64,000 nucleotides of DNA from Melastoma dodecandrum (GCA_029817715.1 JARUPY010000398.1:434001-498000); one strand, 5' to 3'; positions 1 to 10,618 are shown, numbered from the stretch's first letter. The notes: generated by a model from the sequence alone, not told the origin. Numbers and translations: made by a program.

Positions 1-1874
1 AGGGCGAGGCGCCGCTGCAAGCCGCGCTCAAAGGCGCGGGCCAGATCGGATTCACGATCATCTCGCTCACCGTCTCGCTCATCGCCGTGCTCATTCCGTT
101 GCTCTTCATGGGCGATGTCGTCGGGCGGCTGTTCCACGAGTTCGCGATCACGCTCGCGGTCACGATCGTCATTTCCGCGGTGGTCTCGCTGACGCTCGTT
201 CCGATGCTCTGCGCCAAGCTGCTGCGCCACCGCCCCCAGGCGGAGCGCGGCTGGTTCGACCGCGGCGCGGAGGCGGTGATCAACGGTGCCATCGCGCTCT
301 ACGCGCGGCTGCTTCGCGTCGTTCTCGACCACCAGCCCGCGACGCTCATCGTCGCGCTGGCGACGCTCGCGCTCACCGTCTTCCTCTATATCGAGATTCC
401 GAAGGGCTTCTTCCCGACGCAGGACACCGGCGAAATCCAGGCCGTGTCGGAGGCCGCGCAGAGCATCTCCTTCGCGGCCATGGCGCAAAAGCAGCGGGCG
501 CTCGCCGACGTCGTCTTGAAGAACGATGCCGTCGAGAACGTCGAGAGCTTCGTCGGCGTCGATTCCAACAACACGACACAGAACAGCGGCCGCCTCCTGA
601 TCACCCTGAAGCCGCTCGACCAGCGTCGGCGCAGCGTCACGAGCGTGATCGCCGAGCTGCGCCGCGCCACGGCCGAGGTGCCGGGCATCTCGCTCTACCT
701 GCAGCCGGTGCAGGACCTCACGATCGACGCGGCGGTGACGCGCGCGCAATATCACCTCGTCGTCGAGAACCCGAGCCTGCAGGAGCTCTCGACCTGGGTC
801 CCGCGGTTCGTCGAGAAGCTGAAGGAGCGTCCCGAGCTCGCCAACGTCGCCAGCGATCTCGCCAACAGCGGCAAGGCCGTCGATCTCGTGATCGACCGCG
901 CGACGGCGAGCCGCTTCGGCATCACGCCGGCCTCGATCGACAACATCCTCTACGATGCCTTCGGCCAGCGGATCATCTCCACGATCTACACGCAATCGAA
1001 CCAGTATCGCGTGATCCTGGAGGTCGCGCCCGACTTGCAGAAGAGCCTCGCGGCGCTCTCGATGTTCTACCTGCCGTCCTCCCTGTCGACGACGAACGGG
1101 CAGGTCTCGCTGCGCGAGCTCGTGCAGGTGAAGGAGCGCACGGGGCCGCTGCAGATCGGGCACTACAGCCAGTTCCCGGCCTCGAACGTCTCGTTCGACG
1201 TCGCGCCGGGCTCCTCGCTCGGCGCCGCCGTCACGGCGGTCGAGGACGTGCAGCGCGGCCTCGATCTGCCCGCGAGCTTCGTCGTCGCGCTCCAGGGCAG
1301 CGCTGCCGCCTTCGGGACGTCGCTCGACAACCAGCTCATGCTCGTCATCGCGGCCGTCGTGACGATGTATATCGTTCTCGGCGTGCTCTACGAGAGCTTC
1401 ATCCATCCGATCACGATCCTGTCGACGCTGCCCTCTGCCGGGGTCGGCGCGCTGCTCGCCCTGCGGCTGATGGGGGATGAACTCGACGTCATCGCGATCA
1501 TCGGCATCATCCTTCTCATCGGCATCGTGAAGAAGAACGCGATCATGATGGTCGATTTCGCGCTCGAGGCCGAGCACGTGCAGGGGCTGGAGCCGCGCGA
1601 GGCGATCTACCAGGCCTGCCTCCTGCGCTTTCGCCCGATCCTGATGACGACGCTGGCCGCGATGCTCGGCGCGCTGCCCCTGATGCTCGGGACCGGCACT
1701 GGCTCCGAGCTGCGGCGGCCGCTCGGCGTCGCGATCGTCGGCGGCCTCACCGTCAGCCAGGTGCTGACGCTCTTTTCGACGCCGGTCATCTACCTCGCCT
1801 TCGAGCGCCTCGCGCGGCGCTTCCGCCGTCGACCGGATGAGGATGCGCGCCTCGTGCCGGAGCCGGGCGAGTGA
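1..1874 (+). CDS. mdtB: RND efflux permease, MdtB-like (5' truncated)
   Basis: C-terminal part of a resistance-nodulation-division inner-membrane drug/proton antiporter. The reading frame is open from base 3 to the stop, so the gene begins before the window; about 623 codons are present of roughly 1,040 expected. Visible are the end of the first membrane half ([16 protein letters not shown]), the second periplasmic porter/docking region, and the late membrane block with [14 protein letters not shown] followed by the RFRPILMTT segment typical of this family. The stop overlaps the next permease gene by 4 bp (GTGA), as in mdtBC/muxBC tandems where two different permeases form a mixed trimer. An adaptor gene would be expected upstream. 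Confidence 0.9.
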   Translation, partial: GEAPLQAALKGAGQIGFTIISLTVSLIAVLIPLLFMGDVVGRLFHEFAITLAVTIVISAVVSLTLVPMLCAKLLRHRPQAERGWFDRGAEAVINGAIALYARLLRVVLDHQPATLIVALATLALTVFLYIEIPKGFFPTQDTGEIQAVSEAAQSISFAAMAQKQRALADVVLKNDAVENVESFVGVDSNNTTQNSGRLLITLKPLDQRRRSVTSVIAELRRATAEVPGISLYLQPVQDLTIDAAVTRAQYHLVVENPSLQELSTWVPRFVEKLKERPELANVASDLANSGKAVDLVIDRATASRFGITPASIDNILYDAFGQRIISTIYTQSNQYRVILEVAPDLQKSLAALSMFYLPSSLSTTNGQVSLRELVQVKERTGPLQIGHYSQFPASNVSFDVAPGSSLGAAVTAVEDVQRGLDLPASFVVALQGSAAAFGTSLDNQLMLVIAAVVTMYIVLGVLYESFIHPITILSTLPSAGVGALLALRLMGDELDVIAIIGIILLIGIVKKNAIMMVDFALEAEHVQGLEPREAIYQACLLRFRPILMTTLAAMLGALPLMLGTGTGSELRRPLGVAIVGGLTVSQVLTLFSTPVIYLAFERLARRFRRRPDEDARLVPEPGE

Positions 1875-4800
1875 ACATCTCGAAGCTCTTCATCCTGCGT
1901 CCCGTCGCGACCACGCTGCTGACGATCGGCATCGCGATCGCCGGCATTCTCGCGTTTCCGCAGCTGCCGGTATCGCCGCTGCCGCAGGTCGATTTCCCGA
2001 CCATCTCGGTCACGGCGACGCTGCCGGGCGCGAGTCCCGAGACCGTCGCGAGCAGCGTCGCGGAGCCTCTCGAGCGCCATCTCGGCCAGATCGCCGATGT
2101 CACCGAGATGACCTCGACGTCCTCCGTCGGACAGACGCGCATCACCCTGCAATTTGATTTGAGCCGCAATATTAACGGGGCGGCGCGTGACGTCGAGGCC
2201 GCGATCAATGCGGCACGCGCCGATTTGCCGACGAGCCTGCGCTCCAACCCAACCTACCGCAAGCTGAACCCCGCGGACGCGCCGGTTCTCATCCTGGCTC
2301 TGACCTCACCGACACTGACGCAAGGCCAGGTCTACGACGCGGCGAGCAACGTGCTGCAGCAGCGTTTGTCGCAGCTTGACGGCGTCGGCCAGGTGGTGCT
2401 CGGCGGCTCAGCGCTCCCCGCCGTTCGGGTCGAGCTCAACCCGCTGCAGCTCTTCAAATACGGGATCGGCCTCGAGGACGTACGCGCCGCGCTGGCCTCC
2501 GCGAACGCCAACAGCCCGAAGGGCGAAATCGAATCCGACGAGAGCCACATCCAGATCTACACGAACGATCAGGCCTCGGGGGCGGCCGACTACCAGGGTC
2601 TCGTCATCGCCTTTCGCAACGGCAATCCGGTGCGCCTGACAGATGTCGCGCAGGTGACCGACGGCGTCGAGGACATCCGCAACAAGGGCCTGTCCGACGG
2701 CAAGCCCGCCGTCCTCATCATCATCTACCGCCAGCCCGGCGCCAACATCATCGACACCGTCAAGTCGATCAAGAACGCGCTCGTGCAGCTGCGCGCCGCG
2801 CTGCCGGCCGGCGTCGACGTGACCCTCGCCTCCGATCGCAGCACCACCATCGCCGCGTCGCTGCACGATACCGAGAGGACGCTCGTCATCGCCGTCGTCC
2901 TCGTCGTCGCCATCGTCGCGATCTTCCTGCTGGACTGGCGGGCGACGCTGATTCCCAGCATCGCGGTGCCGATCTCGATCGTCGGCACGTTCGGCGTCAT
3001 GTACCTCGCCGGCTTCAGCCTCGACAACCTCTCGCTGATGGCGCTGACGATCGCGACGGGCTTCGTCGTCGACGACGCGATCGTCGTTCTGGAGAATATC
3101 GCGCGCTACGTCGAGGAGGGCGTCCCCCGTCTCGAGGCGGCGCTGCGCGGGGCGCGCGAGGTCGCGTTCACCGTCGTCTCCATCAGTCTCTCGCTGGTCG
3201 CGGTCTTCACGCCCATCCTGCTCATGAGCGGATTGCTCGGGCGCCTCTTCCGCGAATTCGCGCTGACGCTGACGATCGCGATCCTGGTCTCGCTCGTCGT
3301 CTCGCTGACGACGACACCGATGTTGTGCGCGCTGCTGTTGAAGCGCAAGCCCGACCGGCCGAGTCCGAAGCGCCGCTCACCCTTCAACGTCATCCTGCGC
3401 GGCTATGAACGCAGCCTGCTCTGGTCGCTCCGCCATCGCGTGCTCGTCGGCTCGCTCTTCGTGGCGACGATCGCGATGACGGGCATCCTCTATGTGGCGA
3501 TTCCGAAAGGCTTCTTTCCGGAGGAGGACACGGGGCGCATGGTCGGCTCGATCCAGGCCGACCAGAGTATCTCGTTTCAGGCGATGGAGAAAAAGCTCGC
3601 GCAGCTCATGGCGATCGTCGGCCACGATCCGGCTGTCCAGAGCGTCGTCGGGTTCACCGGTGTCGGCAGCGGAGGCGGCCCGGGTGGCGCGCTCAACACG
3701 GGCACGATCTTCGTCGCGTTGAAGGACCTTAGCCAGCGCGACGTCGATGCACAGCAGGTCATCGCGCGGCTGAGGCGGCCGCTTGGGCAGATCGCTGGCG
3801 CCCGGCTGTTTCTGCAGGCCGTGCAGGACGTGCGCACCGGCGGGCGGCAGAGCAACGCGGAGTATCAGTTCACGCTGCAGTCCGACTCGCCCGAGGAACT
3901 CTACGAGTGGACGCCGAAGCTGCTGGCCGAGCTGCAGAAGCACGGCTCGGCTTTGGCGGACGTCAATTCGGACCAGCAGCAGAAGGGCCTCGAGACGGAC
4001 CTCACGATCGATCGCGACACGACGGCGCGGCTCGGGATCACGCCGAGCGAGATCGACAACACGCTGTACGACGCGTTCGGCCAGCGGCAGGTCTCGACGA
4101 TCTATAGCGCGGTGAATCAGTACCACGTTGTGATGGAGGCAGCGCCACGCTTCTGGGAATATCCGGCTTCGCTCAAGCAAGTTTACGTCAGCACCTTCGG
4201 CGGGACGGCAAGCGGGTCGTCGACGACGAACGCACCGTCCGGCAACGTAGCGGTCACCTCGGCCCACACGCCGAACACGCAGACCGTTCTCGTGTCGCCC
4301 GTCGCGCTGACGCGAACCAGCGCTTCTGCGACGACCCTCGTCGCCGCGGGCAATGCCTCCTCGACCGCGGCGGGTCGGACGAGCAGCGCCGCGAGTGCGG
4401 GCAGCAGCTCGAGCGGCACGAGCTCGACCGCCGTCAGCTCGGCGCGCAATGCGTCGACCAATGCGATCGGCACCTCGGGCAGCGCGTCCGCCTCGGCCGG
4501 TTCGGCAGATTCGACGAGTGCGGAGACCATGATCCCGCTCGCTGCGGTGAGCCGCTACGCCGATGGCCATACGCCGATTTCGATCAACCACCAGGGCCCT
4601 TTCGTCGCAACGACGATCTCCTTCAACCTCGCGGCCGGCGCCTCGCTCGGAGAGGCGACGGCCGAGTTGAAGCAGGCGGAGGCCGACATCCGCATGCCGG
4701 CGACGATCCGCGGCAGCCTCACGGGCACGGCGGAGCTGTTCACGAAGTCGCTGAAGGACGAGCCGCTGCTCATCGCGGCGGCGCTCATCGCGGTCTACAT

Positions 4801-5263
4801 CGTCCTCGGTGTCCTCTACGAGAGCTACATCCATCCGATCACGATCCTCTCGACGCTGCCATCGGCCGGCGTCGGCGCGCTCGTCGCCCTCATCGTCTTC
4901 AAGAGCCAGTTCACGATCATCGCGCTGATCGGCGTCATCCTGCTGATCGGCATCGTGAAGAAGAACGCAATTCTGCTCGTGGACTTCGCGATCGAGGCGA
5001 AGCGCGAGGGGCATTCGTCGGAGGAGGCGATCGTGCAGGCCGCGCTGCTGCGCTTCCGCCCGATCCTCATGACGACGCTCGCCGCGATCCTCGGGGCGGT
5101 GCCGCTCGCCTTTTCGTCCGGCTACGGCGCCGAGATCCGCCAGCCGCTCGGCATCTCGATCGTCGGCGGCCTCATCGTCAGCCAGCTGCTGACGCTCTAC
5201 ACGACGCCGATGCTGTATCTGCTTCTCGACCGCTTCAGCCGGGGCCAGCGCGCGGCCGTGTGA
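1871..5263 (+). CDS. mdtC: RND efflux permease, MdtC-like, with Ser/Thr/Ala-rich insert
   Basis: Complete 1,130-residue RND permease starting with GTG inside the stop codon of the upstream permease, which implies translational coupling. The N-terminus ([15 protein letters not shown]) and the paired aspartates of the proton relay ([13 protein letters not shown], about residues 401-402) are intact, as is the [14 protein letters not shown] segment. Family members are about 1,020-1,050 residues long. The excess comes from residues about 779-886, a low-complexity stretch of Ser, Thr, Ala, Gly and Asn in the second periplasmic region, between a VYVST strand and the [10 protein letters not shown] strand. 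Probable role: export of lipophilic compounds together with the upstream permease, a periplasmic adaptor and an outer-membrane channel. Confidence 0.92.
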   Translation: MNISKLFILRPVATTLLTIGIAIAGILAFPQLPVSPLPQVDFPTISVTATLPGASPETVASSVAEPLERHLGQIADVTEMTSTSSVGQTRITLQFDLSRNINGAARDVEAAINAARADLPTSLRSNPTYRKLNPADAPVLILALTSPTLTQGQVYDAASNVLQQRLSQLDGVGQVVLGGSALPAVRVELNPLQLFKYGIGLEDVRAALASANANSPKGEIESDESHIQIYTNDQASGAADYQGLVIAFRNGNPVRLTDVAQVTDGVEDIRNKGLSDGKPAVLIIIYRQPGANIIDTVKSIKNALVQLRAALPAGVDVTLASDRSTTIAASLHDTERTLVIAVVLVVAIVAIFLLDWRATLIPSIAVPISIVGTFGVMYLAGFSLDNLSLMALTIATGFVVDDAIVVLENIARYVEEGVPRLEAALRGAREVAFTVVSISLSLVAVFTPILLMSGLLGRLFREFALTLTIAILVSLVVSLTTTPMLCALLLKRKPDRPSPKRRSPFNVILRGYERSLLWSLRHRVLVGSLFVATIAMTGILYVAIPKGFFPEEDTGRMVGSIQADQSISFQAMEKKLAQLMAIVGHDPAVQSVVGFTGVGSGGGPGGALNTGTIFVALKDLSQRDVDAQQVIARLRRPLGQIAGARLFLQAVQDVRTGGRQSNAEYQFTLQSDSPEELYEWTPKLLAELQKHGSALADVNSDQQQKGLETDLTIDRDTTARLGITPSEIDNTLYDAFGQRQVSTIYSAVNQYHVVMEAAPRFWEYPASLKQVYVSTFGGTASGSSTTNAPSGNVAVTSAHTPNTQTVLVSPVALTRTSASATTLVAAGNASSTAAGRTSSAASAGSSSSGTSSTAVSSARNASTNAIGTSGSASASAGSADSTSAETMIPLAAVSRYADGHTPISINHQGPFVATTISFNLAAGASLGEATAELKQAEADIRMPATIRGSLTGTAELFTKSLKDEPLLIAAALIAVYIVLGVLYESYIHPITILSTLPSAGVGALVALIVFKSQFTIIALIGVILLIGIVKKNAILLVDFAIEAKREGHSSEEAIVQAALLRFRPILMTTLAAILGAVPLAFSSGYGAEIRQPLGISIVGGLIVSQLLTLYTTPMLYLLLDRFSRGQRAAV

Positions 5264-5302
5264 GGCGCTGGATGACGCGCGCCGTCACGCTCGCGGACCG
5301 TG

Positions 5303-7366
5303 CTACGCGATGCCCGGCTCGAGCAGCCCACGCTTCTTGAGGAGCGCCTCGGGCGAGGGCGCGCGGCCGCGGAAGGCCTCGTAGGCACGCTGCGGATCGG
5401 TCCTGTTGCCGGCGGCATAGACGTTGTCGCGCAGGCGCCGGGCGGTCTGCGGATCGAAGATGTCGCCCGCCTCGGCGAAGGCGTCGTAGCCGTCGGCATC
5501 GAGCACCTCCGACCACAGGTAGCTGTAGTAGGCCGAGGAATAGCCGTCGCCTGCGAACACATGCTGAAAGTGCGGAGTTCGGTGGCGCATGATGATGCCG
5601 CGCGGCATGCCGAGACGCTCGAGTGTCGCCTTCTCGAAGGCGACGACGTCGATCGGACTTTCGGTGGCGCTCGCATGCAGGTCGAGGTCGACGAGAGCGG
5701 ACGCGGTGTATTCGACCGAGGCGAAGCCCTGGTTGAAGTTGCGCGCGGCGAGCAGCCGTTCCAGCAGTGCCTCCGGCATCGGCGCGCCTGTACCCTTGTG
5801 CACGGCAAAGCGGCGCAGGAGCTCGGGCTGTTCGAGCCAGTGCTCGTAGAGCTGCGAGGGAAACTCGACGAAATCGCGCGCGACGCCGGTGCCGGAAAGC
5901 AGCGGGTATGTGACGTCCGACAACATGCCGTGCAGCGCGTGGCCGAACTCGTGGAAGAGCGTGCGCGCGTCGTCGAAGGAGAGCAACGCCGCCTCGCCCT
6001 TCGGCGCGGGCGAAAAATTCATCACGTTGACGATGATGGGCAGCGTCACGCCGTCGAGCTTCTTCTGATCGCGGAAGCTCGACATCCAGGCGCCGGAGCG
6101 CTTCGAGGGGCGCGCGTAATAATCACCGATGAAGAGCGCGACGGGCGCACCGCTCGCGTCCTGCACCTCCCAGGCGCGCGCGTCCGCATGGTAGAGCGGT
6201 ACGTCGGGGCGCGGCGTGAAGGTCAGGCCGAAGAGCCGCTGCGCGGTGTAGAAGGCCGCCTCGATCATCCGGTCGAGCTGGAAATATGGTTTGATCTCGC
6301 TCTCGTCGAGATCGAACTCGGCCTTGCGACGCTTCTCGGCGAGGTAGCGCCAATCCCACGGCTCGAGCTCGAAGTTGCCGCCCTCCGCGGCGGCGAGCCC
6401 CTGCAGCGCATGCGCTTCGCGCGAGGCGCGCGCCTTTGCCGACTCCCAGACCGATTGCAGGAGGCGCCGCGCCGCCTCCGGCGTCTTGGCCATCGAATCC
6501 GCGAGGCGGAAGGCGGCGAAACTGTCGAAGCCGAGGAGGCGGGCCCGCTCGGCGCGCAGGGCCACCATCTCGGCGGCGATCGCGCGATTGTCGGTGGCGC
6601 CGCCGTTCTCTCCACGCCGCGCCCAGGCCTGGAAGGCCTGCTCGCGCAGGTCGCGCCGGGCGGAGAACTGCAGGAACGGCTCGACCGAGGAGCGCGACAG
6701 CGTGATCACATGCTTGCCGGCGTGTCCGCGCGCCTCGGCGGCCGCTGCTGCGGCATCGACGAGCGCCTGCGGGAGACCTGCCAGGTCGGCACCGCCGTCG
6801 AGCACGAGTTCCCAGCTGCGCTCGTCGGCGAGCACGTTCTGCGAGAATTGCGTGCCGAGTGTCGCGAGCCGCTCGGAGATCTGCGCGAGGCGCGTCTTCG
6901 AAGTCTCGGGCAGCCCGCCACCCGCGCGCGTGAAGATGACGTGGTAGCGCTCGAGCACGCGCGCCTGTTCCGCATCGAGCCCGAGCGTGTCGCGGCGCGC
7001 CCAGAGATCGTCGACGCGGCGGAAGAGCTTGGGGTCGAGGAAGATCGCCGAGGAGTGGCGCGAGAGGATCGGCGCCATCTCCATTTCGACCGCCTGCAGC
7101 GCATCGTCGCTGTCCGTGCTCGTCAGGTTGAAGAAGACGGAGGAGACGCGCTCGAGCGTCCGCCCGGCCCGCTCCAGCGCGAGGATCGTGTTCTCGAAGG
7201 TCGCGGGCTCGGCCGCATCCGCGATGGCGGCGATCTCGGCGACGTTCTCCGCCAGCGCGGCGTCGAAGGCGGGCTTGAACGCGGCGGTCTCGAGCGACGC
7301 GAAGGGCGGCGCTTCGAACGGGCCGGTCCAGGGGGCGAGCAGTGGGTTCGTCGTCGGGCTCGTCAT
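5303..7366 (-). CDS. dcp: M3 family metallopeptidase, peptidyl-dipeptidase Dcp
   Basis: 687-residue cytoplasmic zinc peptidase that removes dipeptides from the C-termini of oligopeptides. The zinc motif HEFGHALHG lies near residues 470-478. The later RDFVEFPSQLYEHW block resembles Dcp rather than oligopeptidase A, which has a VELPSQ...ENW form. Length matches the family (about 680). I chose the ATG at 7366, giving MTSPTTNPLLAPW; the frame stays open further upstream, but that part is not conserved-looking. The gene is convergent with the RND operon and divergent from the ArsR-type regulator. Confidence 0.93.
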   Translation of the reverse strand: MTSPTTNPLLAPWTGPFEAPPFASLETAAFKPAFDAALAENVAEIAAIADAAEPATFENTILALERAGRTLERVSSVFFNLTSTDSDDALQAVEMEMAPILSRHSSAIFLDPKLFRRVDDLWARRDTLGLDAEQARVLERYHVIFTRAGGGLPETSKTRLAQISERLATLGTQFSQNVLADERSWELVLDGGADLAGLPQALVDAAAAAAEARGHAGKHVITLSRSSVEPFLQFSARRDLREQAFQAWARRGENGGATDNRAIAAEMVALRAERARLLGFDSFAAFRLADSMAKTPEAARRLLQSVWESAKARASREAHALQGLAAAEGGNFELEPWDWRYLAEKRRKAEFDLDESEIKPYFQLDRMIEAAFYTAQRLFGLTFTPRPDVPLYHADARAWEVQDASGAPVALFIGDYYARPSKRSGAWMSSFRDQKKLDGVTLPIIVNVMNFSPAPKGEAALLSFDDARTLFHEFGHALHGMLSDVTYPLLSGTGVARDFVEFPSQLYEHWLEQPELLRRFAVHKGTGAPMPEALLERLLAARNFNQGFASVEYTASALVDLDLHASATESPIDVVAFEKATLERLGMPRGIIMRHRTPHFQHVFAGDGYSSAYYSYLWSEVLDADGYDAFAEAGDIFDPQTARRLRDNVYAAGNRTDPQRAYEAFRGRAPSPEALLKKRGLLEPGIA

Positions 7367-7557
7367 GTCCGATCCTGCGAGGCGTGCGGCGCGGCAAGAG
7401 CCGTGCGGCGCTCCACATATAAGGGTGGTCCCGGAGGGCGCAAAGCCGAGCCGATCGCCATGCTTCGGCCCGCGCCGAACCGTGCGGCGGCGCAAACGAT
7501 TATCCTATTGGGGTCCCACTGGGTCCGACTTGGGCAGACGAAAGACGGGAGAGTCGC

Positions 7558-8274
7558 ATGGCCGAGGGCCCGAAGATCGCGCAGGTGGCATCCCTGATCG
7601 GCGAGCCGGCCCGCGCCAGCATGCTGGCCGCGCTGATGGACGGTCGACCTCGCAGCGCGTCCGATCTCGCGGGGATCGCCGGCGTCTCGCCGCAAACAAC
7701 CAGCGGACATCTCGCACGGCTGCGGGACGCACGGCTCCTCGCCTGCGAGGTACGCGGTCGCCATCGATATTACCGGCTGGCGTCGCCCGGCTTGGCGAGC
7801 CTGCTCGAGCAGATCATGGTCGTCGCTCAGGACACGCCGGCGCGTCTCGATCCGCGGCCCTGGCGCGGGGGCGAGCGGCTGCGCACGGCCCGCAGCTGCT
7901 ACGACCATCTTGCCGGCCGCATCGCGGTGGCGATCACCGCTTCGCTCGTCACCGAAGGCCATCTGCATCTCGGCCCCGACGGCGGCGGGTTGACCACAAG
8001 CGGCGCGGCCCTCTTCACGGCCGCAGGCATCGAGGTGCCGGGCCAGACGGGGCGGCGGGCCTATTGCCGCCCGTGCATGGACTGGAGCGAGCGCGAGCCG
8101 CACCTGGCCGGCGCGCTGGGCGCGGCCGTGCTGACGAACGCACTTCAAAAGGGATGGGTGCGGCGCCTTCCGAATAGCCGGGCGCTGGACGTGACACCCA
8201 TTGGCCGCATGGGCTTCGCGCGCGCCTTCGGCATCGCTCTTCGCGTTCCAGCGTCGCGCGTCGGGTCTTTGTGA
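7558..8274 (+). CDS. ArsR-type winged-helix transcriptional regulator
   Basis: 238 residues. Residues about 5-80 form an ArsR-like winged helix (IGEPARASMLAALMDG, then SASDLAGIAGVSPQTTSGHLARLRDARLL and the wing GRHRYYRLA). The C-terminal half contains YDHLAGRIAVAI and a CRPCMDWSEREPHLAGALG block, typical of a recognisable subgroup of ArsR-like regulators of unknown ligand. Cysteines in the C-terminal block could bind a metal or sense thiol chemistry, but the classical ArsR metal-binding motif is absent. It is divergent from dcp across a 191-bp gap that probably holds both promoters. Target genes are unknown. Confidence 0.85.
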   Translation: MAEGPKIAQVASLIGEPARASMLAALMDGRPRSASDLAGIAGVSPQTTSGHLARLRDARLLACEVRGRHRYYRLASPGLASLLEQIMVVAQDTPARLDPRPWRGGERLRTARSCYDHLAGRIAVAITASLVTEGHLHLGPDGGGLTTSGAALFTAAGIEVPGQTGRRAYCRPCMDWSEREPHLAGALGAAVLTNALQKGWVRRLPNSRALDVTPIGRMGFARAFGIALRVPASRVGSL

Positions 8275-8432
8275 AGCGAGGATGCCGTCGATCGTCTTCA
8301 GCGCGTGCGGACGGCGCGGGCGACAGCAGGCCGGCTTATGCGGCAGCGCCGCGCGGGCACAGCATCCGCCGAGGCGCGGACGTGGGACCCGCCGGCGCCC
8401 ACATGATCGTTTGCCGCCAAATGATCGTTGAG

Positions 8433-8585
8433 TCAGCGTGTCGCCGTCTTGGACTTTCCTGTCGACGAAGGCTCGGTCTTCGCCATGTTACCGATTTTCA
8501 TCGAGGGCGCCGATGCGTTCACCTTCGGCTTCTCCTTCTTCGGCTTCTTGGCCTCTCGATTGCCTCGCAGCTGGCCTTTCGCCAT
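8433..8585 (-). CDS. Small basic protein, 50 residues (MAKGQLRGNREAKKPKKEK type)
   Basis: A 50-residue ORF starting MAKGQLRGNREAKKPKKEKP and rich in Lys. A good ribosome site (AAGGAAG) lies about 8 bases before the ATG. The N-terminal segment closely resembles a small protein family that I recognise from many Hyphomicrobiales (MAKGQMRSNREAKKPKK). Its function is unknown; the basic composition would suit nucleic-acid binding. The forward-strand reading frame over the same bases is a shadow. The gene is divergent from the cold-shock gene. Confidence 0.75.
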   Translation of the reverse strand: MAKGQLRGNREAKKPKKEKPKVNASAPSMKIGNMAKTEPSSTGKSKTATR

Positions 8586-8874
8586 GGCGCTGTCTTCCTT
8601 CACGCTGGGGGTAGGACGTCAGCGTACGCTCCCGGCGTCCGGGGAGCGAGACTTATCTTCGTTGCGTCGCGACTGATCGCAATCCGTATCGAATTCGTCG
8701 CCGATTGTCGGCGCCTTGCCCCGGCTGCCCATTGGGCCTATGCTTCGGACAATCGATAGAGGCCGTGCCTTGGCCCGTGCGACATCTGCACTGCTGATCA
8801 CCTCCTGACTCGACAGTTCCGACCCGTGCCACGACGTGGCGTGGCTTCGGCGCGCTTAGTTTAGGAGTGTCGTC
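8586..8874. other. Intergenic region upstream of the cold-shock gene
   Basis: 289 bp with no convincing gene. It holds the 5' region of the small basic protein on one side and a long leader for the cold-shock gene on the other. Long structured leaders are common for cspA-type genes, and the inverted repeat around CCACGACGTGG near 8830 could contribute, but no defined element can be named. A 60-codon minus-strand frame here uses codons unlike neighbouring genes. Confidence 0.4.
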
Positions 8875-9084
8875 ATGGCGACGGGCACCGTGAAATGGTT
8901 CAACGCACAAAAAGGCTTCGGCTTCATTCAGCCGGACGAAGGGTCGACCGACGTTTTCGTCCACATCAGCGCGGTCGAGCGGGCCGGACTGCGAGGCCTG
9001 CCCGATGGCCAGAAGCTGAGCTACGAGATCGTCAGTGATCGTCGCAGCGGCCGTGCATCGGCCGATCAGCTTCAGATCATCTGA
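8875..9084 (+). CDS. CspA-family cold-shock protein
   Basis: 69-residue single cold-shock domain, normal family length. The RNA-binding motifs are intact: KGFGFIQ (RNP1) and VFVHIS (RNP2), preceded by GTVKWFNAQ. It should act as a cytoplasmic RNA chaperone that melts secondary structure. A strong ribosome site (TAGGAG) lies 7 bases before the ATG. The family is multicopy in alphaproteobacteria, so no numbered symbol is given. Confidence 0.96.
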   Translation: MATGTVKWFNAQKGFGFIQPDEGSTDVFVHISAVERAGLRGLPDGQKLSYEIVSDRRSGRASADQLQII

Positions 9085-9187
9085 TCGGCGGCACGAAGCT
9101 CGAGGATCGGAAAGAGGCTGGCGCGGACGACCCGGTCTCTCTCCGTCTCATGCCTGCTCTCCTGCCTGCGAAGGGGATCGACCCACG

Positions 9188-9394
9188 ATGCGGGCCAACG
9201 CTGACGCCAAGACGCCCTTCGATCAGGGAGCACAATCTGTGCTCGTGCAGGACGACGCGCCGAATCCCTACCCGCGGAGCAGCCGCGAATCGCGCAACTT
9301 CGAACTCGGGCGCGCCTATGCCTTGCAGCGGCGCGGTTCGCACGACACGTTTGTCGACCGGCTGCTTCGACCCTCCGCGAAGCCGTCCGGCTGA
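9188..9394 (+). CDS. Small protein with NPYP-x-S-x-E motif (Rmf/CrpP-like)
   Basis: 68 residues. A purine-rich ribosome site (AAGGGG) precedes the ATG by about 11 bases. The central segment NPYPRSSRESRNFELGR matches the pattern NPYP..S.E...(W/F)..G seen in small ribosome-modulation-factor/CrpP-like proteins; this is a motif impression, not a proven relationship. It follows the cold-shock gene in the same orientation and could be a stationary-phase or stress protein. The start could differ, because the frame is open upstream. Confidence 0.55.
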   Translation: MRANADAKTPFDQGAQSVLVQDDAPNPYPRSSRESRNFELGRAYALQRRGSHDTFVDRLLRPSAKPSG

Positions 9395-9462
9395 GCGCTG
9401 ACACGGCCCAAGGATGAGGTCGGCGCCGGCGTCGGCGTTCGAGTGGAGGGAGCAAGCGGTCG

Positions 9463-9708
9463 ATGGCCATTCCGCATCTCGTCCTCTCAGGAGCTCGACG
9501 TTTCCTGGCGCAGGGCGACGACGAAAGCCTGCACGCCTTCGAAACGCGCGTCGAGGACGCGATCGGCCATGTTTTCGACCGCGCGAAAGTCACGCTGCTC
9601 GACGACATCTCGCAATCGCTCGCATCCGCCGATGGCGATCCGGAGCGTCGCGGTCGCCTGCTCGATTATCTGACCCGCCAGCGCCGTGTCGTGCAAGGTA
9701 CGCTCTGA
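9463..9708 (+). CDS. Hypothetical protein, 81 residues
   Basis: An 81-residue protein, MAIPHLVLSGARRFL followed by an amphipathic, Glu/Asp/Arg-rich helical stretch. No family is recognised. Support comes from a strong ribosome site (GGAGGGA) about 12 bases upstream of the ATG and from codon use like that of neighbouring genes. It lies downstream of, and in the same direction as, the cold-shock and NPYP-motif genes, so it may belong to the same stress cluster. Confidence 0.55.
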   Translation: MAIPHLVLSGARRFLAQGDDESLHAFETRVEDAIGHVFDRAKVTLLDDISQSLASADGDPERRGRLLDYLTRQRRVVQGTL

Positions 9709-9799
9709 CGCATATCCCGGCGAACGGGTCCGTGCGACGTCGAGGCTCTCGCCAATCGCAGCGCCATGCGGCGCGACGTCGAACCCCCGCGCCTGCCGA

Positions 9800-10618
9800 T
9801 CAGGCGTCGAGGCCAAAGCTTGCCCGGGCCAAGCCGTAGGTTGCCAGCGCGGCGGCCAGGGCGCCGGACGGAACGCGTCCGGAGGTAAAGCGCATCTCGC
9901 CCGTCGGTGCGGCTCCGGAATTGCGCCCAAAACCGCGCTCATTCAGCACGGCATCAACGCGTCGCGCGATCGCGGGCGCGGGGTCGATCCAGGTGACGGG
10001 CCAGGGCGCGAGCCGCTCGAGCCGCGCGAGCAGCAGCGGGTAATGCGTGCAGGCGAGGACGACCGCATCGGTCCGTCGCTCGCCGACGCGCACGAAGCAC
10101 GGCGCGATCTCCGCGATGATCGATTCGTCCGCCACCTCAGCGCCGGTCATCGCGGCTTCGGCGAGCGCGGCGAGGCGCGTCGAGCCGACGAGGGTAACGT
10201 CACAGCCGCTGGCGAACCTGTCGATGAGCGCCCGCGTGTAGTCTCGGGCCACCGTGCCCGGGGTCGCGAGGACGGAGATCAGCCTGCTGCGCGAGAGCGC
10301 GGCCGCGGGCTTGATCGCGGGGACGGTGCCGATGAAGGGCAGGTCCGGGAAGCGCGCGCTCAAGTCCGGAAGGACGAGGGTCGACGCGGTGTTGCAGGCG
10401 ATGACGACGGCGTCCGGCCGGATCGCCTCCACGAGGCCGCCGACGACTTCGAGCACGCGCGCCTTGAGGTCCGGTTCGCTCCACCGGCCGTAGGGAAAGC
10501 CGGCGTCGTCCGCCGCATACAGGAGGGACGCGTCCGGGCGCAGACGCGCGACCTCGGCCAGCACCGTGAGGCCGCCGAGCCCGGAATCGAAGACGAGAAG
10601 TCGTGCCGCTGTGTCCAT
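9800..10618 (-). CDS. murI: Glutamate racemase
   Basis: 272 residues. Interconverts L- and D-glutamate to supply D-Glu for peptidoglycan. The substrate loop FDSGLGGLTVL is at the N-terminus, and the two catalytic cysteines sit in ACNTAST and ACTHYPLL, with the usual spacing. The start at 10618 gives MDTAARLLVFDSGLGG and the family length; an upstream extension to 10690 is open but lacks conserved sequence. Divergent from the MFS transporter gene. Confidence 0.95.
   Translation of the reverse strand: MDTAARLLVFDSGLGGLTVLAEVARLRPDASLLYAADDAGFPYGRWSEPDLKARVLEVVGGLVEAIRPDAVVIACNTASTLVLPDLSARFPDLPFIGTVPAIKPAAALSRSRLISVLATPGTVARDYTRALIDRFASGCDVTLVGSTRLAALAEAAMTGAEVADESIIAEIAPCFVRVGERRTDAVVLACTHYPLLLARLERLAPWPVTWIDPAPAIARRVDAVLNERGFGRNSGAAPTGEMRFTSGRVPSGALAAALATYGLARASFGLDA

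Noticed and set aside
3377..5014. Minus-strand open frame of 545 codons opposite mdtC
   Set aside because: Arg-rich, no motif, no ribosome site; shadow of the RND permease gene.
5300..7597. Plus-strand open frame of 765 codons opposite dcp
   Set aside because: Arg/Glu/Gly-rich composition without domains; it is the GC-rich antisense shadow of the well-supported peptidase gene.
8428..8676. Plus-strand 82-codon frame
   Set aside because: It is the antisense of the small basic protein gene, which has a good ribosome site and a familiar N-terminus.
8619..8801. Minus-strand 60-codon frame with an AGGAGG nearby
   Set aside because: AGGAGG directly abuts the start with no spacing, and the codons (AGT, CTA) are unlike neighbouring genes.
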